The notes: a model not told the origin generated them from the letters alone. A DNA stretch of 64,000 nt from Acidobacteriota bacterium (GCA_029263415.1 JAJCXN010000054.1:124001-188000); one strand, 5' to 3'. Numbered from the stretch's first letter, positions 1-10,200 are shown. Program-made: numbers and translations.

Positions 1-6
1 GGTCTG

Positions 7-930
7 CTAGCCGGTGATCACCAGGATGTACACACCGTAGCCCAAGAACATCAACCCGCCCTCCCAGCGGTTAAGCCGGTGATTGCCTAGGAACACCACC
101 AACAGCAAGAGCGAAAAGCCGAGCATGACGGCAATGTCGAGGCCAAACGCTGAAGGCTCGATGGCGACTGGCCGGACCAGGATCGCGGCTGGCAGAATCA
201 ACAGCGTATTGAAGATGTTGCTGCCCACGATGTTGCCCAACACGAGACCCGTCTCCCGTCTGATGGCAGCGATCAGTGACGCCACAAGTTCGGGCACGCT
301 GGTGCCGAAAGCAACGACGGTTAATCCGATGACGCGCTCGCTGACGCCGAAGTCTTCCGCGATCGCGCTGGCTGCGACTACCAGCCACTTGGCGCCCCCG
401 ACCAGAAGAAGCAAGCCCACGAGTGTCCCTAAGAGGGCCACCCACGGCGTGCCGGGTTGGTCAGTGTCGTCGATCCCTTCTTGAAGTTTTCCATCTTTCA
501 GCAGCATGCGTAGGAACAGTGCGAGAGCCACCAGTAACACAACGGCCATGATGCGGTTGATGGAGCCGATAGCAATGCACCCCATCAGCGCCGTTGCGGT
601 GGCGAGCAGGAACAGAATCTCCCGCCGCACGAAGCGCCGTTCGGCGAGCATGGGCGTGAACATCGCAGTGAGCCCCAATATCAAACCGATATTGGCGATG
701 TTGGATCCGATGACATTGGCGACTGCCAGCCGCGAATGGCCATCAACGGCAGCGATCACAGCGGTTGCAAGTTCCGGGGCCGAGGTGCCGAAGGCAACCA
801 CGGTGAGCCCGATCATCGTCGGGCTGATCTTCAGCGCCGCCGCGAGTTTGATTGAGTAGCGCACCAGCGCCTCGCCGCCAAACGACAACACCAAGATGCT
901 GCCGATGACGCCGACCCAGGAAGTCATCAT
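7..930 (-). CDS. Calcium/sodium antiporter, CaCA family (YrbG-like)
   Basis: Inner-membrane cation/Ca2+ exchanger of 307 residues, the usual size for bacterial YrbG-type proteins. The two family alpha repeats are clear: GLTVVAFGTSAPEL at residues 41-54 with NVIGSNIAN at 72-80, and GLTVVAFGTSVPEL at 202-215 with NIVGSNIFN at 233-241. These acidic/polar motifs form the ion-binding site in the family. About ten hydrophobic helices flank an acidic central loop near 146-160. The start is the first of two consecutive ATGs and overlaps the stop of a short upstream ORF that duplicates this gene's own first 26 codons, so translation may be coupled to that ORF. Which cation it moves cannot be told from sequence. 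Confidence 0.93.
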   Translation of the reverse strand: MMTSWVGVIGSILVLSFGGEALVRYSIKLAAALKISPTMIGLTVVAFGTSAPELATAVIAAVDGHSRLAVANVIGSNIANIGLILGLTAMFTPMLAERRFVRREILFLLATATALMGCIAIGSINRIMAVVLLVALALFLRMLLKDGKLQEGIDDTDQPGTPWVALLGTLVGLLLLVGGAKWLVVAASAIAEDFGVSERVIGLTVVAFGTSVPELVASLIAAIRRETGLVLGNIVGSNIFNTLLILPAAILVRPVAIEPSAFGLDIAVMLGFSLLLLVVFLGNHRLNRWEGGLMFLGYGVYILVITG

Positions 931-1007
931 GAAAACCGCACCAGCGTCTCACCACCAAACGACAGCACCAAGATGCTGCCGATGACACCGATCCAGGAAG
1001 TCTTCAT
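927..1007 (-). pseudogene. Truncated 5' duplicate of the adjacent CaCA antiporter gene (26 codons)
   Basis: A 26-codon ORF that reads like the first residues of the neighbouring antiporter: MKTSWIGVIGSILVLSFGG here against MMTSWVGVIGSILVLSFGG there. It ends in TGA, which overlaps the ATG of the full gene. The two DNA copies, 861-930 and 938-1007, differ at several mostly synonymous positions, so the duplication is not recent. An AAAGGAG ribosome site lies about 12 nt before its ATG. It may be a dead remnant or a leader peptide that couples translation into the antiporter; the sequence does not decide. Confidence 0.75.
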
Positions 1008-1132
1008 GAAGAAAGGGTGCTCCTTTGGAGCTTGCTCGAGTGCCTTGATCAGCTGATGATTGTCACGGCAAGGCGGCATCCTAGGGTTAACGAGACGAAT
1101 ACCACGAGTCGTCCTTCGCACGCTCCTTGATT

Positions 1133-2560
1133 TCAAGGAAAGATGCCCATGCTCTGGTAGGTGAGGGCGATTTTCTCGATCGCTACGGCGAGCGCGGCGG
1201 TACGTTGATCCACGGCATGGCGCTTTGCGGTCTCTCTGATGTGCTGGTATGCATCGGACATGGTCTCTTCTAGTCCGGAGTCAACCAAGTCCGCCTCGCT
1301 TGGCCCTTTGGTCAGCGCCAGCGCTTCGGCCTCGGTGAAGCGTTTTCCTGTCGCCCTCTCAACCGCGTTGATCAGGCCTTTGAAGGCGCGTTCCTCGAAC
1401 CTCTTTTGCAGGCGCCCGAACCGGACGTGAGAGAGGTTCTTGAGCCACTCGAAGTAGGACACGGTAACGCCGCCAGCGTTGAGGTACGCATCTGGGATGA
1501 CCAGGATTCCCCGTTCGACCAAAATCTCGTGAGCGGCGGCGGTGGTTGGTCCATTCGCTGCCTCGGCGAGGATCTTCGCCTTGATCCGCGATGCGTTGTC
1601 ATCGTTGATTTGGTTCTCGAGCGCAGCCGGCATCAGGATGTCACAGGGAAGCTCGAGAGCTGCGCGGTTCGGTATCAACTGAACGCCAGGAAACTTCTCT
1701 AGTGATTTGAAGTTGTTCTCTTGGCGGAATGTGACGACCTCTTCGAGGTCGATGCCGCCTTCAGCGTAGATGGCGCCCTCTCTTTCGGCAACGCCCACCA
1801 TGACCGCCCCGTCTTCGATCAGGTACTTTGCTGCGTGGTAGCCAACGTTACCGAGGCCTTGCATGACGAAGGTCTTGCCGGTAAGCCCGGTGTCGAGGCC
1901 TAGATCCTTCATGTCCTCTTCGTTTGCACAGGCTTCGCGCAGTCCGTAGAAGACGCCACGACCGGTGGCTTCTTTGCGGCCACGGATGCCGCCTTGAGCA
2001 AGCGGCTTACCGGTTACGCAGGCCATGGAATTCAGTTCGCCATGCTTAATCGCTTGATAGGTGTCGGCGATCCACGACATCTCCTGTTCGCCGGTACCGT
2101 AGTCCGGAGCTGGCACGTCGATGCCCGGACCGATGAAGTTCTTGGCGATCAGCTCGGCTGTGTAGCGTCGGGTGATGCGTTCGAGTTCGCCTTCTGAGTA
2201 GTTGTGGCGAGAGATGCGAATGCCGCCCTTGGCGCCGCCAAATGGCACATCAACGATCGCGCACTTGTAGGTCATCAGCGCAGCGAGTGCCATCACCTCG
2301 TCTTCGTTGACGGTGCTGGCGTAGCGGATGCCGCCCTTGCTAGGAAGCTTGTGATGGCTGTGCTCAGCGCGCCAGCCCTCGATGACCTCGATTGAGCCAT
2401 CGTCGCGCACCAACGGAAAGGCAATTCGGTAGACGGCGTTGACCAGTTTTACCTGATCAAGAAGCGTCTTGTCTGCGTCGACGAGGCGAGCAGCCTTGTC
2501 GAACGACTCGTTAACCTGAGCAAGGAAGCTGATTTCGGCGTGAGAAGACTGGCTGATCAT
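1133..2560 (-). CDS. gdhA: Glutamate dehydrogenase (Glu/Leu/Phe/Val dehydrogenase family)
   Basis: Catalyses reversible oxidative deamination of glutamate to 2-oxoglutarate and ammonia in the cytoplasm. At 475 residues it fits the hexameric family. The substrate-binding and catalytic lysines are in place: K75 in KLPSKGGIRY, K99 in LMTYKCAIVDVPFGGAKGG and K111. GPGIDVPAPDYGTGEQEM follows at about 144-161. The dinucleotide fold shows GLGNVG at 235-240. NAD or NADP preference cannot be read safely. The gene stands alone; it could receive L-Glu from the DgcN/DgcA-like pair at 46-48 kb, which is an inference from pathway logic only. Confidence 0.96.
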   Translation of the reverse strand: MISQSSHAEISFLAQVNESFDKAARLVDADKTLLDQVKLVNAVYRIAFPLVRDDGSIEVIEGWRAEHSHHKLPSKGGIRYASTVNEDEVMALAALMTYKCAIVDVPFGGAKGGIRISRHNYSEGELERITRRYTAELIAKNFIGPGIDVPAPDYGTGEQEMSWIADTYQAIKHGELNSMACVTGKPLAQGGIRGRKEATGRGVFYGLREACANEEDMKDLGLDTGLTGKTFVMQGLGNVGYHAAKYLIEDGAVMVGVAEREGAIYAEGGIDLEEVVTFRQENNFKSLEKFPGVQLIPNRAALELPCDILMPAALENQINDDNASRIKAKILAEAANGPTTAAAHEILVERGILVIPDAYLNAGGVTVSYFEWLKNLSHVRFGRLQKRFEERAFKGLINAVERATGKRFTEAEALALTKGPSEADLVDSGLEETMSDAYQHIRETAKRHAVDQRTAALAVAIEKIALTYQSMGIFP

Positions 2561-2708
2561 CGTAGGGCTTCTGAGTTCTCTGTCAAGGATGTTGGGACAC
2601 AGGAGCGTTGGATATTCGGTGCTCGCGGACGCTCGCTACGTTTTACCGTTCGCAGATACCAAGGCGGGAGCAACTTAACGCGACTTTGAGTCCACTACAA
2701 TCCCTGGA

Positions 2709-4241
2709 ATGAATGGATCCGATGATCGCTCGAACAAAGCTGCTTCCTCTGAAGGTGGACCCTGGGCAAATGCTGCGCCCAGGGTGCGCGAAGAGAAGCA
2801 GGACTCAGCAGCCGAAGAAGGTTCTCACCTCCCGCCACGGCCCGATTCTGAGCGACCCGCGCCAAGCAGTCCGGGTGCCAGCAAGCCATGGGCGACTAGA
2901 TCCCACCCAAGTCCTTCTAGTGCAGGCCGGCCGAATCCCGGCGGGCCGAATCCCAGCGGGCCGAATCCCAGCGAGGGAGAGTCGCCGGCGGCGAGCCGGC
3001 CGCCAGCCGTGGCGGGCGACGTCGGTCGACTTGCTTCGCACTTGATTAGCGAGGTCGAAGCGCGCGTCAACCGTCATCCCTCGGGTGCCCTGGTGCGAGC
3101 ACGGCGCGAGACGGTACCGATCACCCTTGAGGTGCCGATCAGGCGAGGTAAGGATCGCCTGGCGGCCTTCACTACGGAACTCGGCTCCGCCATGGACGCA
3201 GCTGTGCTGAGCCTGGTCAGCGAGCGGGAGGTCGCTGAATCTGGCCGCGCGTTCTGCTTGCGTTGTTCGAGTGCCAGCTGCGAGCACGGCGCTCCTGCTC
3301 CCAAGCAGGTGTTCACCGGCTATGGGCCGAGTGGCTTGCCACAGTTTGAAGACTACAGCCAAGCAATGCTCGATTTGGGCGACGACGGCATGCCCGAGTT
3401 GTTCGGCGCGTCAGGGCGTGTGGTGTCGCGACTGTGGACTGAGCTAGAGCTGTCGCAGCACCTGTTGCCTGCGTTCCAAGAGAGCGAGAACGGATATCGC
3501 GTCCTGGGGCAAGTTACTGCAGGTTGGTACTGGCTGCCCTCATCGTGGGAAGACGAGGCGAGGGCCAAGGGGCACTCGCGCAAGTTCGCGCTCAGTTTCC
3601 AGATTGCCTTGATCGACGTTCCGGGCCAGCCGCGAAGGCTCGCGTTGAACACCATCGGCACCTCACCAACAGAGGAACCGCTCGAGAGTTTGCACGATGC
3701 CTTTGGCGAAGTGCCCTGGGAGGAAGCGCGGCGCTGGTGCAGATTGGCTCTGGGTGACGTTGAACGATCCTTGCGCCGATTGCCGCCCTCGAAGGCGAAA
3801 GCAGTTGTGATCCCCAAGGGTGAGGTGGCTGATGCTGAGCAGGTCTGGCACCAGCGGACACTGAAGATCCTCGCTGGATTCGAACGGCGCTTGATGCGGC
3901 GCGAGCGCGCCAAGGGTCGCAAGACTCAGCACGCCGAGAGTCGTCGCAAGGAGAAGCGACCCACCGGTCATGCCCTGGCAGATCTGGCGGCGGCGCCCGA
4001 TAGTGCGGTGATGAAGGACACGCGTAAGGGCACCTTCGTGGTGCTGGGCGATCGTGGACGCACCCACATTTTTAATGGCACCGGGCGGTTGGTCACTTCG
4101 ATTGTCTATGGCACCGACGCGATCGAGAAGCGAATGACAAAGGGCTTTTGGGTTGGCGCCGACGGTGGGGAGATTGGGCACTTGCGGAAAGTCGTGGCCG
4201 CGGCCGGCGTTGCGGCCATTGGCGGTGTGAGTCAGGAGTGA
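2709..4241 (+). CDS. Unknown protein with a SWIM-like Cys/His motif, overlapping fdhD
   Basis: A 510-residue protein I do not recognise. Residues 1-105 are low complexity, rich in Ser, Pro, Gly and Asn, and contain a 15-bp DNA repeat giving PNPSG units. A folded region starts near residue 105. It carries FCLRCSSASCEHG at 182-194, with C183, C186, C191 and H193, a CxxC-x4-CxH pattern resembling a SWIM zinc site. Residues about 395-425 are basic and the C-terminus is Gly-rich. The stop overlaps the fdhD ATG (TGATG), so the two are co-translated. No coding evidence supports the low-complexity start over a later GTG near residue 104; the true N-terminus is uncertain. A link to formate dehydrogenase maturation is only suggested by the overlap. 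Confidence 0.75.
   Translation: MNGSDDRSNKAASSEGGPWANAAPRVREEKQDSAAEEGSHLPPRPDSERPAPSSPGASKPWATRSHPSPSSAGRPNPGGPNPSGPNPSEGESPAASRPPAVAGDVGRLASHLISEVEARVNRHPSGALVRARRETVPITLEVPIRRGKDRLAAFTTELGSAMDAAVLSLVSEREVAESGRAFCLRCSSASCEHGAPAPKQVFTGYGPSGLPQFEDYSQAMLDLGDDGMPELFGASGRVVSRLWTELELSQHLLPAFQESENGYRVLGQVTAGWYWLPSSWEDEARAKGHSRKFALSFQIALIDVPGQPRRLALNTIGTSPTEEPLESLHDAFGEVPWEEARRWCRLALGDVERSLRRLPPSKAKAVVIPKGEVADAEQVWHQRTLKILAGFERRLMRRERAKGRKTQHAESRRKEKRPTGHALADLAAAPDSAVMKDTRKGTFVVLGDRGRTHIFNGTGRLVTSIVYGTDAIEKRMTKGFWVGADGGEIGHLRKVVAAAGVAAIGGVSQE
2759..2785 (+). other. Perfect 9-bp hairpin near the 5' end of the unknown gene
   Basis: ACCCTGGGC at 2759-2767 pairs exactly with GCCCAGGGT at 2777-2785 around a 9-nt loop. 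It lies about 50 nt after the proposed ATG. If the real start is downstream, it would be a 5' leader structure. Confidence 0.5.
2929..2973 (+). repeat. 15-bp tandem repeat, 3 copies, in the N-terminal linker
   Basis: Three in-frame units, GGCCGAATCCCGGCG at 2929-2943 and twice GGCCGAATCCCAGCG at 2944-2958 and 2959-2973. They encode a PNPSG-type linker in the unknown protein. Confidence 0.9.
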
Positions 4242-5125
4242 TGGCCGAGCGACCATCTGGTCGCCACCCGGTTCGCCCGGTTTTGGGCCGCCCGGTTTTG
4301 GGCCGGACAGTTCAGGTCCGCACCGTCCAGGTACAGCGCGCTGGCGCGTCGACGCAAGATGTGGTCGCGGTTGAGGCACCACTTGAGATTCGCTTGGGTG
4401 GTCGCCCGCTAGCGGTGACCTTGCGGACGCCAGGTCACGACGTCGAGTTGGGCCTTGGGTTCCTGCTTGCCGAAGGGATCGTTGAAGAACTTGGCGACGT
4501 GGAGCGGTGGCAACTCGAAGAGCAAGAGTTGGGTGGCGTGCTCGACGTGGAGCTGATTCCTCAAGCGCTTGACCGCTGGGCGCGTCGCAAAGTTGAGCGC
4601 GAGTTCCGAACGAACTCAGCTTGTGGCGCTTGCGGTAAGCCTCGATTGCAAGACCTGTTCGTGGAGCCGCGAGCAGCAGCCGGGCAGGGCGGCAACGCGA
4701 AAAAGATCGCAGAAAACAGTGTGGAGAGCAACGGTCTGGATCATGTCGACTTCGGTGCTTGGATCGCTAGCGCACGGGATCAGCAGACGGTGTTTGAGCA
4801 AACCGGTGGCGTGCACGCGGCAGCCGCGTTCGATCGCGGCGGGGTGTGTCGGGCCGTGTTTGAAGATGTTGGCCGGCACAACGCCGTGGACAAGCTGGTT
4901 GGGCATGCGCTGATAGAGGAGCGATCAAGCGGAAAGATTCTCGATGGCTGGACCGTTCTCAGCACCGGACGCGCGGGCTTCGAAATCGTGCAGAAGTCGC
5001 TGCGGGCGCGCGCAACAGCGCTGGTCACGATTGGGGCCGCGACTAGCATGGCGGTCGACTTGGCGATTGAGGGTGGTCTACCACTGGTCGCCTTCTCAGG
5101 CTCTCAGAATCCGGTTGTATTCTAG
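4241..5125 (+). CDS. fdhD: Formate dehydrogenase accessory sulfurtransferase FdhD
   Basis: FdhD takes sulfur from a cysteine desulfurase and passes it to the molybdenum cofactor of formate dehydrogenase. The 294-residue reading from the ATG at 4241 carries NSACGACGK with C128 and C131, the conserved sulfur-relay pair, and DVGRHNAVDK at 209-218, both diagnostic. The region around 141-165 is a variable insert. The start is fixed by its one-base overlap with the upstream gene and a GGAG ribosome site just before it. The first 33 residues are an odd extension made of 15-bp DNA repeats (VLGRPVLGR, VRTVQVQ). No formate dehydrogenase subunit is in the window, so its client lies elsewhere. Confidence 0.95.
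   Translation: MAERPSGRHPVRPVLGRPVLGRTVQVRTVQVQRAGASTQDVVAVEAPLEIRLGGRPLAVTLRTPGHDVELGLGFLLAEGIVEELGDVERWQLEEQELGGVLDVELIPQALDRWARRKVEREFRTNSACGACGKPRLQDLFVEPRAAAGQGGNAKKIAENSVESNGLDHVDFGAWIASARDQQTVFEQTGGVHAAAAFDRGGVCRAVFEDVGRHNAVDKLVGHALIEERSSGKILDGWTVLSTGRAGFEIVQKSLRARATALVTIGAATSMAVDLAIEGGLPLVAFSGSQNPVVF
4276..4335 (+). repeat. 15-bp tandem repeats at the fdhD 5' end (2 exact, 2 diverged)
   Basis: CCCGGTTTTGGGCCG occurs at 4276-4290 and again at 4291-4305. Two diverged units follow in the same phase, GACAGTTCAGGTCCG at 4306-4320 and CACCGTCCAGGTACA at 4321-4335. All are in frame inside the non-conserved N-terminal extension of FdhD. Confidence 0.88.
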
Positions 5126-5311
5126 ATTCGGCCGCACGCCCGATCGAGCTTCTGGCCTCAGGCGAGGACCAGGTGCTTCGGCTCGAAGTTCCCGTTCTTC
5201 TTTTGAACCATCTATTGTGGATGCTGACTTCTAAGGCGATTGCAGTGAGTCGAGCGTTAGGATACACCTTCATCCAATTCGTCAAAGAACCGCGCACTCT
5301 ATGAGCACCCA

Positions 5312-7267
5312 ATGATTCACACCAGGATACTTTCGACCATGGCCGGGCTAGCGGCGGTCCTTCTTGGCGCAAATGGCGCCAACGGACAGTCAACGGCAGC
5401 ACCCACCCCCAACACCATCACCGTTCCAGCGATAGGGCTCACCCCGGCTGACGTGGATAAGCGCGCCTCAGGCCAGCGAGCGCGTTCCCCACAAATCGGT
5501 ATGTTCCACGACTTCTCCTTCTCTGATCAGCTCGAAGCGAGCGGCATTGAGTTTGTGCACCGTCCGACCTTGGACGGAACGTCCGAGTACAAGATGGTGC
5601 ACTACGACCACGGCAACGGCATTGCCGTCGCTGATGTCGATGTCGATGGCGCCCCCGACCTCTACTTTGTGAGCCAGCAAGGTTCCAACGAACTGTGGCG
5701 GAACAAGGGCGACGGTACCTTTGAAGACATTACGTCGCGTTCGCCCGTCCTTGGGCTTGCTGACCGAATTTCGGTTGCCGCATCGTTTGCCGACATTGAC
5801 AACGATGGCGACGCTGATCTCTATGTGACCACGGTCAACATGGGCAATATGCTGTTCGAGAATCGAGGCGGGGGGCGGTTTGTAGACATCACCGAACGCT
5901 CAGGCACTGGCCATGTCGCTCATTCATCGGGCGCTGTCTTCTTCGACTACGACAACGACGGACTGCTTGACCTGTTCGTCACCAACGTCGGTCAGTACAC
6001 GGGATCCACACGCGGCGAAGGAGACTACTTCGTTGGCTACCGGGACGCGTTTAGCGGGCACCTGCTGCCGGAGCGTACCGAGCAGAGTGTGCTGTATCGC
6101 AACTTGGGCAAGAACCGCTTCGCCGACGTTACTGCCAAGACCCAGCTCGCCGATCAGAGCTGGTCGGGAGACGCGTCGTTCGCGGACCTCAATGGCGACG
6201 GGTTTTTGGATCTTTATGTTCTCAACATGCAAGGCGACGATCATTTCTGGCGGAACCAAGGAGGCACCCGCTTCGTCGACGCGACCGCAACCACTTTCCC
6301 CAAGACTCCGTGGGGTGCGATGGGCGTCAAGTTCTTCGACTGGGACAACGACCGGGATCTCGATCTCTTCGTGACCGACATGCACTCGGATATGAGTATT
6401 TCCGTGTCGCCGGCAAATGAGCACACTAAGGCATTCATGACCTGGGACGAACACCACCTGCAGGGCGGCGGCAACAATGTTTTCGGTAATGCCTTCTATC
6501 GCAACGATGGGGACACCATGGCCGAGATCTCCGATCAAGTGGGTGCTGAGAACTACTGGCCCTGGGGCGTTAGCGTCGGTGACCTCAATGCCGATGGCTA
6601 TGAAGACGCGTTCGTCGCAGCCAGTATGAGCTATCCCTTCCGCTACTCTGAGAATGTGGTTCTGCTGAACGCGCGAGGAAAAGCCTTCGAGCGAGTCGAG
6701 TACTTGCTTGGTGTGGAACCGCGAGCCGGCGGCCAGAACAAGAAATGGTTCGATATTGATTGCCCGCCGGGGCCCGACACCGCGGAGCCCGCGTTACCTT
6801 CAGTGGAGGCCATGCTCACGCAGTGCGGCTTCCGCAAGGGCAAGGTCGCGGTCCACGGTGCCAAAGGGACCCGAACCGCCGCCATATTCGACATCGATGG
6901 CGATGGCGATCAAGACATCGTCACGGGCGAGTTTCATGATGTGCCCCAGGTGCTGGTCAGCAATCTGTCCGAACGCAAGGAAATCAACTACATCAAGATC
7001 GCCTTGGAGGGTAGCGAGTCGAATCGCGATGGCCTTGGCGCGACGGTCGTGGTCAAAGCGGGCGACGACACCTTCTACCGTCAACACGACGGCAAACTGG
7101 GCTACCTCGGCCAAAGTTCTCACGCGATCTTTGTTGGTCTCGGCGACAACGCAGCGGTGAGTTCCATCACGGTCAACTGGCCCTCTGGGTCGACTCAAAC
7201 TTTGTCGACGGGGCTTAAGACCAATTCAACCGTGACCATCAAGGAAGCGTTGATAGTTGAGAGGTGA
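5312..7267 (+). CDS. Secreted FG-GAP/VCBS repeat protein with ASPIC/UnbV domain
   Basis: Exported 651-residue beta-propeller protein of the CRTAC1/UnbV type. Residues 1-25 form a signal peptide ending near GANGANG. Several FG-GAP/VCBS blades follow, each with a calcium-binding Asp run such as DVDVDGAPDLYF, DIDNDGDADLYV, DYDNDGLLDLFV, DLNGDGFLDLYV and DIDGDGDQDIVTG. The C-terminal ASPIC/UnbV domain shows VNWPSGSTQTL near 625-635. These proteins are extracellular or periplasmic and common in Acidobacteria, Planctomycetes and marine proteobacteria; their ligand is mostly unknown. It converges on the CarboxypepD_reg gene, and both may serve the cell surface. Confidence 0.92.
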   Translation: MIHTRILSTMAGLAAVLLGANGANGQSTAAPTPNTITVPAIGLTPADVDKRASGQRARSPQIGMFHDFSFSDQLEASGIEFVHRPTLDGTSEYKMVHYDHGNGIAVADVDVDGAPDLYFVSQQGSNELWRNKGDGTFEDITSRSPVLGLADRISVAASFADIDNDGDADLYVTTVNMGNMLFENRGGGRFVDITERSGTGHVAHSSGAVFFDYDNDGLLDLFVTNVGQYTGSTRGEGDYFVGYRDAFSGHLLPERTEQSVLYRNLGKNRFADVTAKTQLADQSWSGDASFADLNGDGFLDLYVLNMQGDDHFWRNQGGTRFVDATATTFPKTPWGAMGVKFFDWDNDRDLDLFVTDMHSDMSISVSPANEHTKAFMTWDEHHLQGGGNNVFGNAFYRNDGDTMAEISDQVGAENYWPWGVSVGDLNADGYEDAFVAASMSYPFRYSENVVLLNARGKAFERVEYLLGVEPRAGGQNKKWFDIDCPPGPDTAEPALPSVEAMLTQCGFRKGKVAVHGAKGTRTAAIFDIDGDGDQDIVTGEFHDVPQVLVSNLSERKEINYIKIALEGSESNRDGLGATVVVKAGDDTFYRQHDGKLGYLGQSSHAIFVGLGDNAAVSSITVNWPSGSTQTLSTGLKTNSTVTIKEALIVER

Positions 7268-7296
7268 TGTCTGACTGAGAGGTCAGCAGTGGCAAT

Positions 7297-10200
7297 CTAC
7301 GGAACGATGACCTGAGTCGTCTGGTGCAGGATCACGTGGGCAGTTGTTTCCCACGTGTCCTGTCCCTCGGTGGCGGCCTCTTGTCCGTCGGTGGACGTCA
7401 CGGTCACCGTGTAGCTTCCACCCTCAAGCTCGCGGGTCGCAGTTCTTCCGTTGTGTATCCAGTGAGACGTAGCTCCCGGTGAGAGGGCCGTCCGGACCAA
7501 CTCTCCGCTTGCATCAGTCAAGGTGTATCGCGCTCGGCGTTTGGACGCCACTAACTCGGGAACGGTGATTGCCAGCCGACCAGAACCTGGAATCACTACG
7601 GTGATGCTGGCCGTTTCGCCGCGGTCTCTGGCCGGTATCGTCACCGTGCGCCGGACAGTGGGGGTGGCTTGGCTGGAGAAGAGGAACACGTGCTTGCCTT
7701 CGGGCGCCCGCCTGACTTCGGTGCTACCTGCGGCACTGAGTGCGGAAGAGTAGGTGAACAGCGTGTGGCCATTTGCGTCGATGGCCGACACGTATCCTTG
7801 TCTCAGCGGTCGACCGCGTGCGTCGAGAAACGTCGCGATCATCGGGCCGGCGCGCTCGAGTTTCAGGTCTGCGCGCAGTGGATCTCGCCCGTCGGTAACA
7901 GTGAGCTGGGTTCTGGCATCGATGAAGCCGTCGGCGTCGGCGCGTAACTCATAGGTGCCGGGGGGCACGTCGTCGTGAACCACTTGGCCGTTCGTGTCGC
8001 TGAACAGGGTCGCGCGAAAGCCGGTCGTTTGACTGTCCTTGTTCTGCACCACGACGGTCACTCGGACACCTGCAAGCGGAGCACCGGTTTCGGATTCGGA
8101 CACCCGCACCTCAACCGTCTGGCCCAGGAGTCGAAGGACGATGTCTTGATCTCCGTCTAGGACAATGGTCTCCAGGTAAGTACCGCTGATGTTGGTTCCG
8201 GCGAGTATCTGGTAGGTGCCGCTGTTCAGGTTCTCGATTTCGAAGCGACCGTTGGCATCAGTAGTGGTTAACGCTCCGCCCCGCTCTCCTAAGACGCTCA
8301 CCTCTTGGCCCATGACCGGTTCGTCATGACGAAGAACCTGCCCACTGAGGGTGTGGCCGGGAACGAACTCAAGATCAACTGCTTGAACCGTATCGCTCTG
8401 CTGGATGTGCAAGTCCTGGCTTGTCGCGCTGCGTCTTCCGAATCTGGCGCCGACCTGCCAGTCGCCCTGGGCAAGGTGGTCGAGCCGGTATCGCCCCTCA
8501 TGATCGGGTTGAGTTGTACGAGATCGACGGTGTGGTTCAGCGCTCCAGGCGGACACGGATGTTTCCGCAAGTTCGTCTGTGGTGAGTCCGATCACTGTGC
8601 CGGTGACGCTGCCGCCCGCTTCGAAGTGGATTTCGAGCCCGCTGACATCGTTGTCGCCAAGCAGGATTTCACCTTCTCCAACGGCCGTTGGCAAACCCTC
8701 GATGGATGCGTGGAGCTGGTACCGGCCTGGTGGCCGGGTCAAGCGGAACTCACCGTTTTCGTCTGAGCGAGGTGGGTGTGGTCCCGACCAACCACCACTC
8801 GATGCAAGAATCTTGACCGTGACTTCTGCTCCTGCCAGGGGTTCTCCATCGACTCCGTAGACCGTGCCGCTTATAGTTGGGCTGCGGTCCAACCTGACGT
8901 CGAGTCGGTTCGAGCCGGTTGTGATCTCAACATCGCGCACTGTTGGTAGGAAGTCTTGAGCCTTGATCTCGAACGAGGCCTTGCCGGGTACAAGTGTGTC
9001 GATCCGGTAGTTGCCCTCGGCGTCGGCCCGTGCGCCGGCCGGTGGACGTTTGTCGGTGCGATTCACGCTGATGGATTGGATACTGGCGTTGGCAATCGGT
9101 TGTCCATCGGAGTCGGTGATGTTGCCTTCCAGGGTCAGACCCTTGTTCAGCTGAAAGGCAAGGGGCTTTAGTTGTGCGTCGGCGGTGACCGTCCGTTCTA
9201 CCGGCGCGGCCCCGAGATAGCCACGGGCGGCGGCACTGATGGTCCAAGAACCGTGTCCGAGCAGGCCGAGCTTGAATCGACCGTTGCTATCGGTGGCGAC
9301 GTCGCTCGGATGATTCGCTCGGGGACCGCGGCCGTCTGGGCTGAAGGTAGCCTTTGCTTTGACCGAGGCGCCTTCAATCGGCGCTAGAGATCCGTCCGTG
9401 ACGACGCCCTCGAGATAGCTCCCAACTTCGAGTACAAAGAGAAGTGGACTCTCGGAGGGTGCCTTGCTCCTCTGACTAGGTGATCTGATCCGGTCTTCCT
9501 TGGTGGTCGAGATGCTGTAGGACTTGTCGGTCGTCAGGCTGTTGAAAGTGAAAGCACCGTTGGAGTCTGTCGTGACTTCAGCGGTCTCCACGTTCCACCA
9601 GTTGCCGAAGCTTCCCGGCTTAGCACTCGCCTGGACGACCGCTCCCTCGACGGGCAAGCCTTCGTCGTTCTCAACACGACCCCTGATGGTGGCGCCCGGC
9701 GACAGAGTGACGACGCCCAACTCGAACGTTCGTGGATGGTTTGTGGCGGTCCTTGCGTCGTCCGCTAGCGGCGGTGCGAGGACCTGCACCCCTTTGATCA
9801 ATGCTCGGGCGAAGCTGGGCGCATGCACGGTGAGGTCGTACTGCCCGGACGCCTTGTCAGTCCATTGAAATCGTCCGCTGGTGTCGGAAACTACTGTTTC
9901 GACATTGGAGGCCAAGCGAGCCTGCGCCAGCATGCTGCTGGTTGAGCGGTCTGTTCCACCTACGATGGTGGGTGCGAGCGAGATCTCAGCACCGGCGATC
10001 GCTTGTCCAGCTTCGTCTTGTACTCCGCCGGTGAGCAGCAGCCCTCGAACCATGCGAACTACTAGCGGATTGTTGTCGCTCGATCCGATGGCCTCGATCC
10101 GTGTCGTTGATGTGCCAAAACCCTTCTTGCTGGTTTGGATCTCTATGGGCGCATCGCGCGCAACGGGCCACAGTTCGAAGGTGCCGTCTTCACCTGTTCG

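Noticed and set aside
2805-3362. 185-codon minus-strand frame within the unknown gene
   Set aside because: Pro/Arg-rich antisense shadow, no ribosome site or family.
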